Assembly (NCBI GenBank): GCA_946885605.1
Contig: CAMPGR010000006.1
Location: 1-59,185 of the forward strand
Origin: an uncultured Pseudomonadota bacterium
GTDB lineage: Bacteria; Pseudomonadota; Gammaproteobacteria; Burkholderiales; SG8-41
DNA length: 59,185 nucleotides
Reading direction: 5' to 3'
Part shown: positions 29,406 through 37,706 of the stretch, in pieces
Numbering within the stretch: the first letter of the stretch is position 1
Layout: each line of letters opens with the position of its first letter
Made by a program: the position numbers and the translations under genes
The notes under the pieces: model-generated
Told to the model about the DNA's origin: nothing
What the model saw: only the letters and a program-made list of their open reading frames with translations
The model's database searches: none

Positions 29406-29960
29406 ATGCCGTTGACAAGTCCCGCATCCCGTAAGCTCGTGCATACCCGCAGGATCGAATGCTGGGGCTATGAGCGCGAGGACGGCCTGTGGGACATCGA
29501 AGCGCATCTCGTCGATGCCAAGACCCACATCCACACGCGGCGCCACGGCGGGCGCGAGCGCCAGCCCGGTGAGCCCGTGCACGACATGTGGCTGCGGCTC
29601 ACCATCGACCTCGACATGAAAGTGCGGGATGCCGAAGCGGCGACGGAGCAAGGGCCTTACCCGCACTGCGGCGCGATTACTCCCAACTTCAAGGCGCTGA
29701 TCGGGCTTACGATAGGACCCGGCTGGCGGCGCAAGACGCTGGAACTGCTGGGCGGCGTACGGGGCTGCACGCACCTCGTGGAGCTGTTGGGGCCGATCGG
29801 CACCACGGCGTTCCAGGCAACGGGACGGGCCCGCGAGGCGCGCAACGCCTCATCGGCGCTCGCGAAAAAGCCGTATCAGCTGAACGCCTGTCACGTCTAC
29901 AAGGACGATTCGGAGGCGGTACGCGAGCGCTGGCCGCAGTTCTACACCGGCGCACGATGA
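29406..29960 (+). CDS. DUF2889 family protein
   Basis: 184 residues, starting after GGAG. It has the features of the DUF2889 family: RRIECWGYEREDGLWDIEAHL near the start given here in pieces, MWLRLTIDLDMKV in the middle, and a C-terminal GCTHLVELLGPIGTTAFQ. Members are cytoplasmic, of unknown function, and often lie beside catabolic or CoA-related operons. It is 33 bp after HMG-CoA lyase on the same strand and may be the last gene of the leucine operon. Conserved His and Cys residues hint at metal binding, but this is inference. Confidence 0.8.
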   Translation: MPLTSPASRKLVHTRRIECWGYEREDGLWDIEAHLVDAKTHIHTRRHGGRERQPGEPVHDMWLRLTIDLDMKVRDAEAATEQGPYPHCGAITPNFKALIGLTIGPGWRRKTLELLGGVRGCTHLVELLGPIGTTAFQATGRAREARNASSALAKKPYQLNACHVYKDDSEAVRERWPQFYTGAR

Positions 29961-29994
29961 TGCAAGGCGCGCCACGCGGCATGCGCTTCCTTCC

Positions 29995-30381
29995 TCATTC
30001 CATGGACCACTCGTGTCCGCATTTGCAGCAGCGCACCGTGAATCGCGCGGAGCCTTGCGGTTCCAGCGCACCGCCGACCACGTCGAGCACGCCATAGGTC
30101 GCGCATTTGCTGCAGGTCGAGCGCTCGGCGGCGCGCACGGCGCGAGCAAGCATGAACTGGTAGCGTCGGAAAGACCAGGCGCATAACACGATGCCACCCA
30201 CGATCAGTGTCAGCATATAAAGCCGCGAAAAACCCTCCGCGCTTGCGCTGTAGCCTTCGAAACCCGCGACGACAAGGATGAGGCTCAGGAAAGCGGTCAC
30301 GAAATAGACGTGGCTTTCGATGAGCTGCCGTTCGTACCAGCGTTTGAAGCCGATTCTGCGTATGCCTTCTGCGGTATCCAC
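29995..30381 (-). CDS. Small membrane protein with C-terminal zinc-ribbon-like module
   Basis: 128 residues, no family recognised. Two hydrophobic helices lie at about 25-43 (VTAFLSLILVVAGF) and 56-70 (LTLIVGGIVLCAW). The cytoplasmic or periplasmic tail carries CSKC (about 89-92) and CCKCGHEW (near residues 117-124), two CxxC knuckles of a zinc ribbon. It is the last gene of the minus-strand operon, 33 bp after the MFS gene, so it may be co-transcribed with it. It ends facing DUF2889 in a convergent layout. Confidence 0.65.
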   Translation of the reverse strand: MDTAEGIRRIGFKRWYERQLIESHVYFVTAFLSLILVVAGFEGYSASAEGFSRLYMLTLIVGGIVLCAWSFRRYQFMLARAVRAAERSTCSKCATYGVLDVVGGALEPQGSARFTVRCCKCGHEWSME

Positions 30382-30414
30382 CCTACTGAACGCTCCTGCA
30401 ACGGTGCACGGGCT

Positions 30415-31629
30415 TCAGCGGCGGCGCAGATAAAACTCTCTCGCGACCGGCGCGAGCGCGCCGAAGATCCCGATGCTGGCAAACGCGAGCCCCCACGCGG
30501 CAAGGCTTCGATTGCCGCCCGCAACGTCGAGCACTGCGCCGAATACGAGCGGCGCAAGAAAGGCCGCGCTGAACCCGGAAAACGAGTAGACCGCCATCGT
30601 CGCACCGCGTTCATCGGGATGCGCGGAAGCGATGGCGCCGGAGGTGAGCGCCGCCGAATCCCCGAGCATGAGCCCGTAGTGCAGGCACATCAGCACGAAT
30701 ACGAGCGTCCACGGGAGCGCAGCGGTGTAACCCAGCACGCACGCCATCAAGCCCGACGCCGTCATGAAGGTGAAGATGACTCGCGTGCGTCCGTAGCGTA
30801 TCGCGAGCTCGTTCCCCGTTACGCTCATGACCGGTCCGAGCAGATTGATGATCGAGGCGAGCGTCGCCGCGCTGAATAGCATCGGCGCATCGGCAGGCTG
30901 GAGCGACGCGCAATAGACGAGGAAAGCGACCATCCACGAACGCTGGCCGAAAAGCTCGTAGTTGTGCGTCGAGTAGCCGACGATGTAGGTCAGTGTGCGC
31001 CGGTTGCGTAGCACCGGCCGGAAGTCGAGGAGCGCCGGGGCTGGGGAAGTGGCCGCCCGCGTGCGGCCGGGCGGCATGCCGAAATTCACCAGGGCGGCGG
31101 CGAGCAGCGGACCCGCCGCGCCGTAAGCGAACGCCCACTGCCAGCCATACGCGGCGCCGAGCAATCCGCAGACGAATATGGAGAGCGTCGAGCCGACCCC
31201 GAAGCTCGCGGTATAGAAACCCACCGAACGCGACTGCACCGCGCCTTCCAGATGATCGGCGAGCATCTTGAGCCCGGGCATGTAGCTGCCGCCGAGCCCT
31301 GCTCCGATCAGAAACTGGAACACGAGCGCGCTGGCGAGGCCGCTCGCAAACAAAGTGAAACCTACGGCACCGAGAAACGACAGGAAGCAGGCAAAAAGGT
31401 AGATATGGCGCGAATCGAAGCGGTCGGTGAGGCTCGTCAACACCGGGGTGGCCGCCACGTACCCCGCGAAATACACGCCGCTGATGAGCCCCGCTTCGGA
31501 ATTGGACAAGCCCCATTCGCGCTGCAGGACCGGAAGCAGCGTCGTGTAAGCGGCGAATCCCGTCATGGAGAGCGTTTCGGCGGCGCACATCGTGAGCGTG
31601 AGCCGCACCGCCGAACGGGAGCCGGTCAA
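30415..31629 (-). CDS. Major facilitator superfamily transporter
   Basis: 404 residues with a TTG start that overlaps the GDSL stop (TTGA). Twelve membrane helices are expected from the hydrophobic pattern. The loop 2-3 motif of the superfamily is recognisable as LTDRFDSRHIYLFA, and the mid-protein loop is charged. A related half-signature occurs in the second half (YGRTRVIFTF). The substrate is not predictable. It may export the product of the upstream oxidoreductases or import their substrate. A later methionine at residue 14 is an alternative start. Confidence 0.85.
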   Translation of the reverse strand: MTGSRSAVRLTLTMCAAETLSMTGFAAYTTLLPVLQREWGLSNSEAGLISGVYFAGYVAATPVLTSLTDRFDSRHIYLFACFLSFLGAVGFTLFASGLASALVFQFLIGAGLGGSYMPGLKMLADHLEGAVQSRSVGFYTASFGVGSTLSIFVCGLLGAAYGWQWAFAYGAAGPLLAAALVNFGMPPGRTRAATSPAPALLDFRPVLRNRRTLTYIVGYSTHNYELFGQRSWMVAFLVYCASLQPADAPMLFSAATLASIINLLGPVMSVTGNELAIRYGRTRVIFTFMTASGLMACVLGYTAALPWTLVFVLMCLHYGLMLGDSAALTSGAIASAHPDERGATMAVYSFSGFSAAFLAPLVFGAVLDVAGGNRSLAAWGLAFASIGIFGALAPVAREFYLRRR

Positions 31630-32261
31630 ATCGCCCCCGCCTCGCGTAAGCGCCCCGCCAGCGCTTCCGCCACCCGCCGGTAGCCGCGCGCGTTCGGATG
31701 TATCGGGTCCGCCTTCATTTCCGCGTCGTAGAGCACGGTCTTCAGGATCTCGCTTTCGTAGAGAATCGCGAATTCGCGGGCGAGCTCGCCATAGAACTCG
31801 GGCGGGCTCGAGAGCAGCGCAGGCTGCGCCACACCGATCAGGACAACGTCGATGCTCCGGTCCGTGAGCGTCTTGATGATGGCGCGCAGGTTGGTGCGCG
31901 CTTCCTTCATGCTCAACCGCCGCAGCATGTCGTTGCCGCCGATACAGACGATCACGAGCCGCGGGCGATGCTCTTCGATGACTTCCGGAAGGCGCTCAAG
32001 GGCCTGCGCGGTCACCTCCCCCGGAACGCCCGCCCCTATAACCTTGCGGCGGATGAGCCCGGCGAGCACCGCAGGGTAGCTCTCGTGCTCCGCGGCGCCG
32101 GTGCGATGAGTCAGGCTGTCTCCGAAAGCGACGATGACGTCTGCATTGCCGAGGGGCGGCAGTCTGGCACCGCGTTCGCCGCATGCTTGAAGCGTGAAGA
32201 GAAGCCCGAGGGCGGCGAGCGCGAGTCCATATTGAGGGCACCGTGGATCGCACGTGCGCAT
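31626..32261 (-). CDS. GDSL-family arylesterase/lysophospholipase, probable lipoprotein
   Basis: 211 residues. The N-terminus is a lipoprotein signal peptide ending in TLQAC, so the mature protein is probably anchored at the cell envelope. SGNH blocks are intact: FGDSLT (catalytic serine), IGGNDML (Asn) and DPIHPNARGY (Asp, His). This matches TesA-type esterases, although the spacing of the glycine block is harder to see. It is 1 bp after the second FAD gene and overlaps the MFS start, so it is translated with them. Confidence 0.88.
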   Translation of the reverse strand: MRTCDPRCPQYGLALAALGLLFTLQACGERGARLPPLGNADVIVAFGDSLTHRTGAAEHESYPAVLAGLIRRKVIGAGVPGEVTAQALERLPEVIEEHRPRLVIVCIGGNDMLRRLSMKEARTNLRAIIKTLTDRSIDVVLIGVAQPALLSSPPEFYGELAREFAILYESEILKTVLYDAEMKADPIHPNARGYRRVAEALAGRLREAGAI

Positions 32262-32262
32262 C

Positions 32263-33750
32263 TCAGCCCTTCCCGCTGCGGTGCAGGTCCTTCAGCACGA
32301 TACGCGCGGCGTTGGCCCCCGCTGCCCCGCCGATCGCGCCGCCCGGGTGCGTCCCCGGCCCGCAAAAGTACAGCCCGGCGATCGGCGAGCGGTACGAGGC
32401 CCACCCCGGCAGCGGACGCATCCAGAACGACTGATCGAGCGCGAGCTCCGCATGATGCGGCTGGCCCTCCGGAAACCCGTAGCGTGCTTCCAGATCCCGC
32501 GGCGTCAACACCTCCGCGGCGGTCACCGCCTCAGCGAAGCCGGGCATCGCAGCACCCAACATCTCGACGGCGCGCTGCGCGAGCGTATGCCGCCGCGTCT
32601 CATCCCATGTCCCGTCAGCGAGCGCATAGGGCGCATACTGCACATCGACCTCCACGTAATGCGCGTTCGCCCCATCGCTCCCTGCCGCACGCGCTTCCAT
32701 GTAAGGCCGCTCGGATATGCGGCCGTATTTGGCGTCATCGTAAGCGCGCTCGAGATAATCGAGCGAGGGGGCGAGCACGAGCGTGCCGAACTGCGGCGCG
32801 CGCTCGAGTACAAGGTTCACGCGCGCCACGACGCCGCGGCTTCGAATATGACGGACGGCACGCGTAAATTCCGGCGCAAGCGCACCCGCGTCCACCCGGT
32901 CGAGCAGCGTGCGCCGGGGGTCGGCGCCGCACACGACGAGCCGCGCGGCGATTTCCTCTCCGCTTGCAAGCACCACGCCGGCCACATGGCCCTGCCGCAC
33001 TGTGATGCGCGCGGCCGGCGCAGCGCGCCGTAATGCGATGCCGGGACGCGCTTCCAGCACGCGACGCAGATTGGAGCGGAGCGGTCGGAATACGCCCGTC
33101 GCATTGCCGACGTGATGATGGAGGAGGCGAAACGCCGTTCCGCCCGAGCGCGGCCCCTGGCAGAGGTGCATGATGCCCGTGCCTGCAAGGACGCCTTTCA
33201 GCACGTCGGACTCGAACCAGTCATCGAGGAGGTCGGAGACCGCCATCGGCAGAAGCCGCATCAACGCTTCCATATTCTGACGTCCCAGCCGCCGCATCCC
33301 AAAGGCAATCCCGGCGAGGCGCGCAAGCTCGCCCACGTCCCGCGCAAGCAGGTCCGGCGGGGGTGCGACGTAAAGGCTTTCCAGTATTCGCGCGAGAGCG
33401 CTCATCTGCGCGCAGAATTGCGGCCATCGCGCGGCATCGCGCGCGCTGAGTCGCCGGATTGACGCTACCGAGCGGCCCGGATCGTTCCAGAGCTCGAGCC
33501 GGCCGCCGTCGCCGAGCACCGCCGTCGCCCACGGATCCGGCCGATACAGCGCAAGAGCGGGTGACGCACCGGCTCCGGTATGCAATCCCAAGTCACGCAC
33601 GATGCGCGGCGATATCCAGCCGCTGTCGAGCATGACTTCGTCGCGCGGCGCATCGTGCTCCTCGAGCACGATCACCTCGTGACCGGCCCGCGCGAGGTAG
33701 TGCGCGGCAACGAGTTCGTTGGCGCCCGCGCCGATCACCACCGTCTTCAT
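32263..33750 (-). CDS. FAD-dependent oxidoreductase, phytoene-desaturase/PYROXD2-like, copy 2
   Basis: 495 residues from the ATG at 33750, which overlaps the stop of the upstream paralogue (ATGA). The dinucleotide motif is TVVIGAGANELVAAHYLARA, where the family normally has GxGxNG; here the glycine is E, a change worth noting. The C-terminal FAD end reads LYFCGPGTHPGGAIGGAAG. The middle has SLDYLERAYDDAKYG, shared with copy 1. Such proteins are flavin oxidases or desaturases of unknown substrate. It probably works with copy 1 as a heterodimer or sequential step. Confidence 0.85.
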   Translation of the reverse strand: MKTVVIGAGANELVAAHYLARAGHEVIVLEEHDAPRDEVMLDSGWISPRIVRDLGLHTGAGASPALALYRPDPWATAVLGDGGRLELWNDPGRSVASIRRLSARDAARWPQFCAQMSALARILESLYVAPPPDLLARDVGELARLAGIAFGMRRLGRQNMEALMRLLPMAVSDLLDDWFESDVLKGVLAGTGIMHLCQGPRSGGTAFRLLHHHVGNATGVFRPLRSNLRRVLEARPGIALRRAAPAARITVRQGHVAGVVLASGEEIAARLVVCGADPRRTLLDRVDAGALAPEFTRAVRHIRSRGVVARVNLVLERAPQFGTLVLAPSLDYLERAYDDAKYGRISERPYMEARAAGSDGANAHYVEVDVQYAPYALADGTWDETRRHTLAQRAVEMLGAAMPGFAEAVTAAEVLTPRDLEARYGFPEGQPHHAELALDQSFWMRPLPGWASYRSPIAGLYFCGPGTHPGGAIGGAAGANAARIVLKDLHRSGKG

Positions 33751-35330
33751 ACGGCCGCGTCGCGCAAGATAGTGCGGGCGGCAAGCCGGCCGGAGGCGCC
33801 CATGACGCCGCCGCCGGGATGCGTGCCCGAGCCGCACTGGTAGAGCGCGCGTATCGGGGTGCGATAGCGCGACCACTGCGGCACGGGCCGCAGGAAGAAC
33901 ATCTGCTGCAAGGTGAGCTCGCCCTGGAAGATGTTGCCCTCGCTCAAGCCGACGATGCGCTCGATGTCCGCGGGCGTGATCACCTGGCGATGCAGGATCG
34001 CGGATTTGATATTCGGCGCGTACTCCGCGAGCGTGTCGATCACCGTATCGCCGAACGCTTCGCGCCGCGCGTCGGTCCAACCGCCGTTCAGCTGATACGG
34101 GGCGTACTGCACGAATATCGACATGACGTGTTTGCCCGGCGGCGCCATTTCCGGATCGATCATGGACGGTATGACGATGTCCATGTAGGGCCGGCGCGAA
34201 AATTCGCCGTACTTGCCATCGTCGTAGGCGCGCTCGAGGTAATCGACGCTGGGACTGATTGAAATCGCGCCGCGCAGATGCGGGCCCGCGCCCGGCAGGC
34301 AGGTGAAGTTCGGCGGCTCGCTCAATGCGAGATTGACCTTCCCCGAAGCGCCGCGGAAACGATAGCGCTCGATCGACTCGACGAAGTCGGCTGGCAGGTG
34401 TGCTGCGCCGACGAGCGTGAGAAAGGTCCGGCGCGGATCCGCACCCGATACCACCACCTTCGCCCCGATCTCCTCGCCGCTCTCGAGAATCACGCCGCGC
34501 GCGTTGCCGTTCGAGAGAGCCACGCGCGCGACCGGCGCACCGGTGCGGATCTCCGCGCCCGCCGCGCGCGCCGCGCGCGCAATGGCGGCGCTCACCGAGC
34601 CGTTGCCGCCCTTCGCGAAGCCCCAGGCGCGGAATACGCCATCGATCTCGCCCATGTAGTGATGCAGCAGCACGTATGCCGTGCCGGGCGAGCGCGGGCC
34701 GAGGAGCGTGCCGATGATGCCGCTCGCGGATTTCGTCGCTTTCAGCGCATCGGTCTCGAACCACTCGTCGAGATAATCGGCTGCGCTCATCGTGAGCAGC
34801 TTCGAGAGCGCGTGATACTTCTCCGTTCCTAGGCTGCGGAAGTAACGCGCGAGCCGCGCAACGTCGAGCAGATCACGGGGCTTGAGCGAAGCCGGGTCGC
34901 GCGCCGGCATGCCGAGGAAGGGCTTCACCGCGCGCGCCATCTCGTGGAGCAGGCGGCCAAAATCATCGTACGCCTCCGCATCGCGCAGGGAGTGGCGGGC
35001 AAGCTCCCGGCGATTCTGGTCGTGGTCGTTCCACTGCGCGAGATAGTCCCCGCTGGGAAGCGGAGTGAGCGTGCTCTCGAGCGGCAGGATATGCAGCCCG
35101 TGGCGCGGCAGATCGAGATCGCGAACGATCTCGGGGCGAAGCAGGCTCACGACGTAGGAAAACATCGAAAACCGGAATCCCGGGTAAACCTCCTCGGTGA
35201 CGGCTGCGCCGCCCACTTGCTCGCGCCGCTCGAGCACGAGCACACGCCGCCCCGCCCGGGCGAGATAGGCGGCGCACACGAGCCCGTTATGGCCGCCGCC
35301 GATCACGATCGCGTCGTAGGGAGCGGCCAT
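33747..35330 (-). CDS. FAD-dependent oxidoreductase, phytoene-desaturase/PYROXD2-like, copy 1
   Basis: 527 residues. The Rossmann motif is IVIGGGHNGLVCAAYLARAG and the C-terminal FAD-binding end is LYQCGSGTHPGGGVMGASG. FRFSMFSYVVSLLRPEIVRD and the GTAYVLLHHYMGEID region are shared with PYROXD2-type proteins rather than carotenoid desaturases, and no carotenoid genes are near. The substrate is unknown. It starts 2 bp after the GcvT-like gene and overlaps copy 2, so it is in the centre of a five- or six-gene unit. Confidence 0.88.
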   Translation of the reverse strand: MAAPYDAIVIGGGHNGLVCAAYLARAGRRVLVLERREQVGGAAVTEEVYPGFRFSMFSYVVSLLRPEIVRDLDLPRHGLHILPLESTLTPLPSGDYLAQWNDHDQNRRELARHSLRDAEAYDDFGRLLHEMARAVKPFLGMPARDPASLKPRDLLDVARLARYFRSLGTEKYHALSKLLTMSAADYLDEWFETDALKATKSASGIIGTLLGPRSPGTAYVLLHHYMGEIDGVFRAWGFAKGGNGSVSAAIARAARAAGAEIRTGAPVARVALSNGNARGVILESGEEIGAKVVVSGADPRRTFLTLVGAAHLPADFVESIERYRFRGASGKVNLALSEPPNFTCLPGAGPHLRGAISISPSVDYLERAYDDGKYGEFSRRPYMDIVIPSMIDPEMAPPGKHVMSIFVQYAPYQLNGGWTDARREAFGDTVIDTLAEYAPNIKSAILHRQVITPADIERIVGLSEGNIFQGELTLQQMFFLRPVPQWSRYRTPIRALYQCGSGTHPGGGVMGASGRLAARTILRDAAV

Positions 35331-35332
35331 GC

Positions 35333-36520
35333 CTACGCGCGCTTACGCTCGGGGTTGAAGAAGGGCTTTTGCGCGATGCGCGCGGCCGCCCGCCGCCTGC
35401 GATGCTCCACCGTCACTTCCATTTCGAGCGCCGTTCCGGGTCGCGCCCAGCGCTCGCGCACGTGCGCGAGCGCGATGTATCGCTTGAGGAGCGGCGACCA
35501 GGTTCCGCTCGTTGCATAGCCCACCTGTTCTCCGCCGGCGTACAGCGGCACGCTCGTGCGCCAGGCGGTGTGCGGGAGCTGCGGCGCGAGCCCGACCTCG
35601 GCGTAGAGCCTTTCGAGGGCATTCCAGTCGACCTCGATACCGACGAATTGCCATTGCGGGCCGCGCCCGGCCTCGGCCGCAAGGGCCGCCCTGCCGACGA
35701 AATCGGGCTTTCCCAGATTCACCGCCCAACCGAGATCGAGCTCGAACGGCGAGGACGTCTGGCTGGCGATCAGCGCCTTGCGGGCCGGCACGTAATCGAC
35801 GTCGATCAGCATGAGGCCGGCTTCGATGCGCGCGATGTCGAGCGCGAGCATGCCGGCCGGGGTGATGCCGTAGTCGGCACCCGCCGCCATCAACGCATCC
35901 CAGACGGAAACCGCGTCCTCCGCGCGCAGCCACAATTCGAAACCGAGGTCGCCCGTATAGCCGGTGCGTGAAAGCGTGGCCGGGATGCCGCGGAGCGCTG
36001 CGGCCGTGATTCCGAAGTACCGAACCGCTGAGAGATCCACGTCTGCAAGCTGTTGCAGGATTGCGCGGGAGGCCGGCCCTTGTAGAGCGAGCGCGGCTGT
36101 CGATTCGGATACGTCCTCGATAACGACCTCCATGCGATGGGCGTTCTCTTCCAGCCACCGCAGGTTGGGCTCCGCGCACGTGATGCGGAACGTTTCGCTG
36201 TCGAGGCGGGCAATCGTGCCATCGTCGAGCACTTTTCCCGCGGAATCGCACCACGGCGTATAAAGCACCTGACCCACTTGCGCGCGCCACACGTCGCGCG
36301 TCGCAACGCGATCGAGCAGCCGTGCCGCGTCCCTCCCCCGCACCCTGTACTTGTAGAGAGGCGATATGTCGAAGAGCGCCGCCGTGCTGCGTATCGCGTG
36401 GTACTCGCGCTCGTGCGTAAGTTCGTAGGCGCTCGCCACCACGTACCCCGCCCAGCGCCGCCACGCATGGCTCAGGCAAAGCGGCGCAGTGCGCGCGTGA
36501 AACGGCGTGGTCTTTAGCAT
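35333..36520 (-). CDS. GcvT-like aminomethyltransferase family protein
   Basis: 395 residues from the ATG at 36520, distinct from the true gcvT at 44659-45753. The folate-binding fold is recognisable: HAIRSTAALFDISPLYKYRV, VLDDGTIARLD, SRTGYTGDLGFELWL and GMLALDIARIEAGLMLID. The GcvT C-terminal beta-barrel (about 325-395) contains GEQVGYATSGTWSPLLKRYI. Such paralogues include dimethylglycine, sarcosine and DMSP demethylases that use tetrahydrofolate. It is first in the operon with two FAD oxidoreductases, so oxidative demethylation of an N- or S-methyl compound is a reasonable guess. Confidence 0.88.
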   Translation of the reverse strand: MLKTTPFHARTAPLCLSHAWRRWAGYVVASAYELTHEREYHAIRSTAALFDISPLYKYRVRGRDAARLLDRVATRDVWRAQVGQVLYTPWCDSAGKVLDDGTIARLDSETFRITCAEPNLRWLEENAHRMEVVIEDVSESTAALALQGPASRAILQQLADVDLSAVRYFGITAAALRGIPATLSRTGYTGDLGFELWLRAEDAVSVWDALMAAGADYGITPAGMLALDIARIEAGLMLIDVDYVPARKALIASQTSSPFELDLGWAVNLGKPDFVGRAALAAEAGRGPQWQFVGIEVDWNALERLYAEVGLAPQLPHTAWRTSVPLYAGGEQVGYATSGTWSPLLKRYIALAHVRERWARPGTALEMEVTVEHRRRRAAARIAQKPFFNPERKRA

Positions 36521-36627
36521 TCGGGGCTGACGCAGGCGGTGGGCTGCCGGAGCCGGCATTATCCGCGTACGTGCCCGCGAGCGCCACGGCGGGAACCATA
36601 CCGTGCCGGCGCGCACTCTAAGCTGCG

Positions 36628-37119
36628 ATGCCTGCCCTAAGATGCTACGCCGCCAGCATAGTCGCGGCCGCGGTTTTCATCGGGGGGTGCGCCACGGTCT
36701 CGACCGAAGTCGTGCCGCTCGTGCCGGAGCTCAAGTTCCCCCCGACAGAAAACGTCGAGATACTGCTGGAGAAGCCGAAGCGGCCGTATATCCCGATCGC
36801 CCTTCTTGAAACGCGCGGCATGGTGGGCGACACGGAAGCGGAGCTGTGGCAGCACGCGCGCGAGAAGGCAAGGGAGCTCGGCGCCGACGCACTGATCCGT
36901 CTCGAAGTCGACAAGACGGTGCGGCCGCCAGTGGTCCTCTATGATCCTTTCTTTACGCCGTTCTATTCCCCGTTCTATTCCCCGTTCTATCCGCGCCCGT
37001 ATTTCTACGCTTACCCGTTCCCCGAGTACCGCGTGATTCCGGGCGGCGTCGAGTACACCCTGAAGACCCTCGCCATCAAGTACGACGGAGCGAAGACCGG
37101 CAAGCAGGACGGGAACTAG
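36628..37119 (+). CDS. Putative lipoprotein with aromatic FYSP repeat
   Basis: 163 residues. The lipobox FIGGC near residue 21 predicts a lipoprotein after cleavage. The central block PYIPIALLETRGMVGD, EAELWQHAREKARELGADAL recalls a small family of envelope proteins with a conserved GADA signature. Residues about 111-132 are an aromatic/proline run (FYSPFYSPFYPRPYFY) coded by a 12-bp tandem repeat. No enzyme motif is seen. It diverges from the GcvT-like gene over about 107 bp. Confidence 0.75.
   Translation: MPALRCYAASIVAAAVFIGGCATVSTEVVPLVPELKFPPTENVEILLEKPKRPYIPIALLETRGMVGDTEAELWQHAREKARELGADALIRLEVDKTVRPPVVLYDPFFTPFYSPFYSPFYPRPYFYAYPFPEYRVIPGGVEYTLKTLAIKYDGAKTGKQDGN
36959..36991 (+). repeat. 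Short tandem repeat, 12-bp unit, inside the lipoprotein gene
   Basis: The unit cgttctattccc is present twice perfectly (36959-36970 and 36971-36982) and a third time in altered form (cgttctatccgc). It encodes PFYS-type repeats. Units of a whole number of codons can vary in number without shifting the frame. Confidence 0.75.
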
Positions 37120-37120
37120 A

Positions 37121-37150
37121 ACCGCGCAGTGTCGTTGGCACCGACGCGGT
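37121..37150. terminator. Possible hairpin between convergent genes
   Basis: ACCGCG (37121-37126) can pair with CGCGGT (37145-37150) with an internal bulge and small inner pairs. It lies between the lipoprotein stop and the gluconokinase stop, in the position for a shared terminator, but lacks a T-run on either side. Confidence 0.3.
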
Positions 37151-37172
37151 GCGCAACAGCCTGTCATGACCG

Positions 37173-37661
37173 CTACAGCATCGCGAGGATACGCTTCGCA
37201 ATTGCCCTTGGTTCAGCGTCAATCCGCACCACGATCGGTTTCTCGTCGGGTCCCGGCTCTTCCAGCGCCTCGAGCTGGCTTTCCAGAAGCGCCGGCGGCA
37301 TGAAATGCCCTTTTCTCCTGGAAAGGCGCTGCCTGATGAGGTTCGCGTCCCCCTTGAGGTAAACGAGCCGCACGTCCGGGCGCGATCCGATAACGATGTC
37401 CCTATAGCTTTTCTTCAACGCCGAGCACGTCACAATTCCACAACGTCCCGCGCGTCGCGTCACATCTATCCAAGCCGCGATAGCTTGCAGCCAGGGCCTG
37501 CGGTCTTCGTCCGTAAGCGGAACCCCGCGGGCCATCTTGTCCACGTTCGCAGCGGGATGGAACGAGTCTCCCTCTGCGAAGTCGCATTTCAGCAGTTCGG
37601 CCAATAAGGATGCAACGGTCGTCTTCCCGGAGCCGGACACGCCCATGATTACCAGGACCAC
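37173..37661 (-). CDS. gntK: Gluconokinase
   Basis: About 162 residues, with the P-loop VIMGVSGSGKTTVASLLAE, the CDFAEGDSFHPAANVDKM substrate region and the lid RKGHFMPPALLESQLEALE. It phosphorylates D-gluconate to 6-phosphogluconate for the pentose phosphate or Entner-Doudoroff route. I start it at the GTG at 37661 (coding MVLVIMGVSG), because the in-frame TTG at 37700 would place the palindrome at 37682-37698 inside the coding sequence. No gluconate permease or GntR gene is adjacent. Confidence 0.85.
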   Translation of the reverse strand: MVLVIMGVSGSGKTTVASLLAELLKCDFAEGDSFHPAANVDKMARGVPLTDEDRRPWLQAIAAWIDVTRRAGRCGIVTCSALKKSYRDIVIGSRPDVRLVYLKGDANLIRQRLSRRKGHFMPPALLESQLEALEEPGPDEKPIVVRIDAEPRAIAKRILAML

Positions 37662-37681
37662 AAACAGGCAGGAAACGCTAC

Positions 37682-37698
37682 GAGAACGTAACGTTCTC
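37682..37698. promoter_or_regulatory. Perfect 17-bp palindrome upstream of gntK
   Basis: GAGAACGT, one base, ACGTTCTC: an 8-1-8 perfect palindrome 21 bp before the preferred gntK start and 8 bp from the tRNA-Arg 3' end. Its symmetry and lack of a T-run suggest a repressor site rather than a terminator. No regulator gene is adjacent. Confidence 0.4.
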
Positions 37699-37706
37699 AA
37701 GTGTGT

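Noticed and set aside
32263..34764. Apparent 833-residue fusion
   Set aside because: Only the part from the ATG at 33750 has FAD oxidoreductase similarity; the N-terminal part is the wrong frame of the upstream paralogue.
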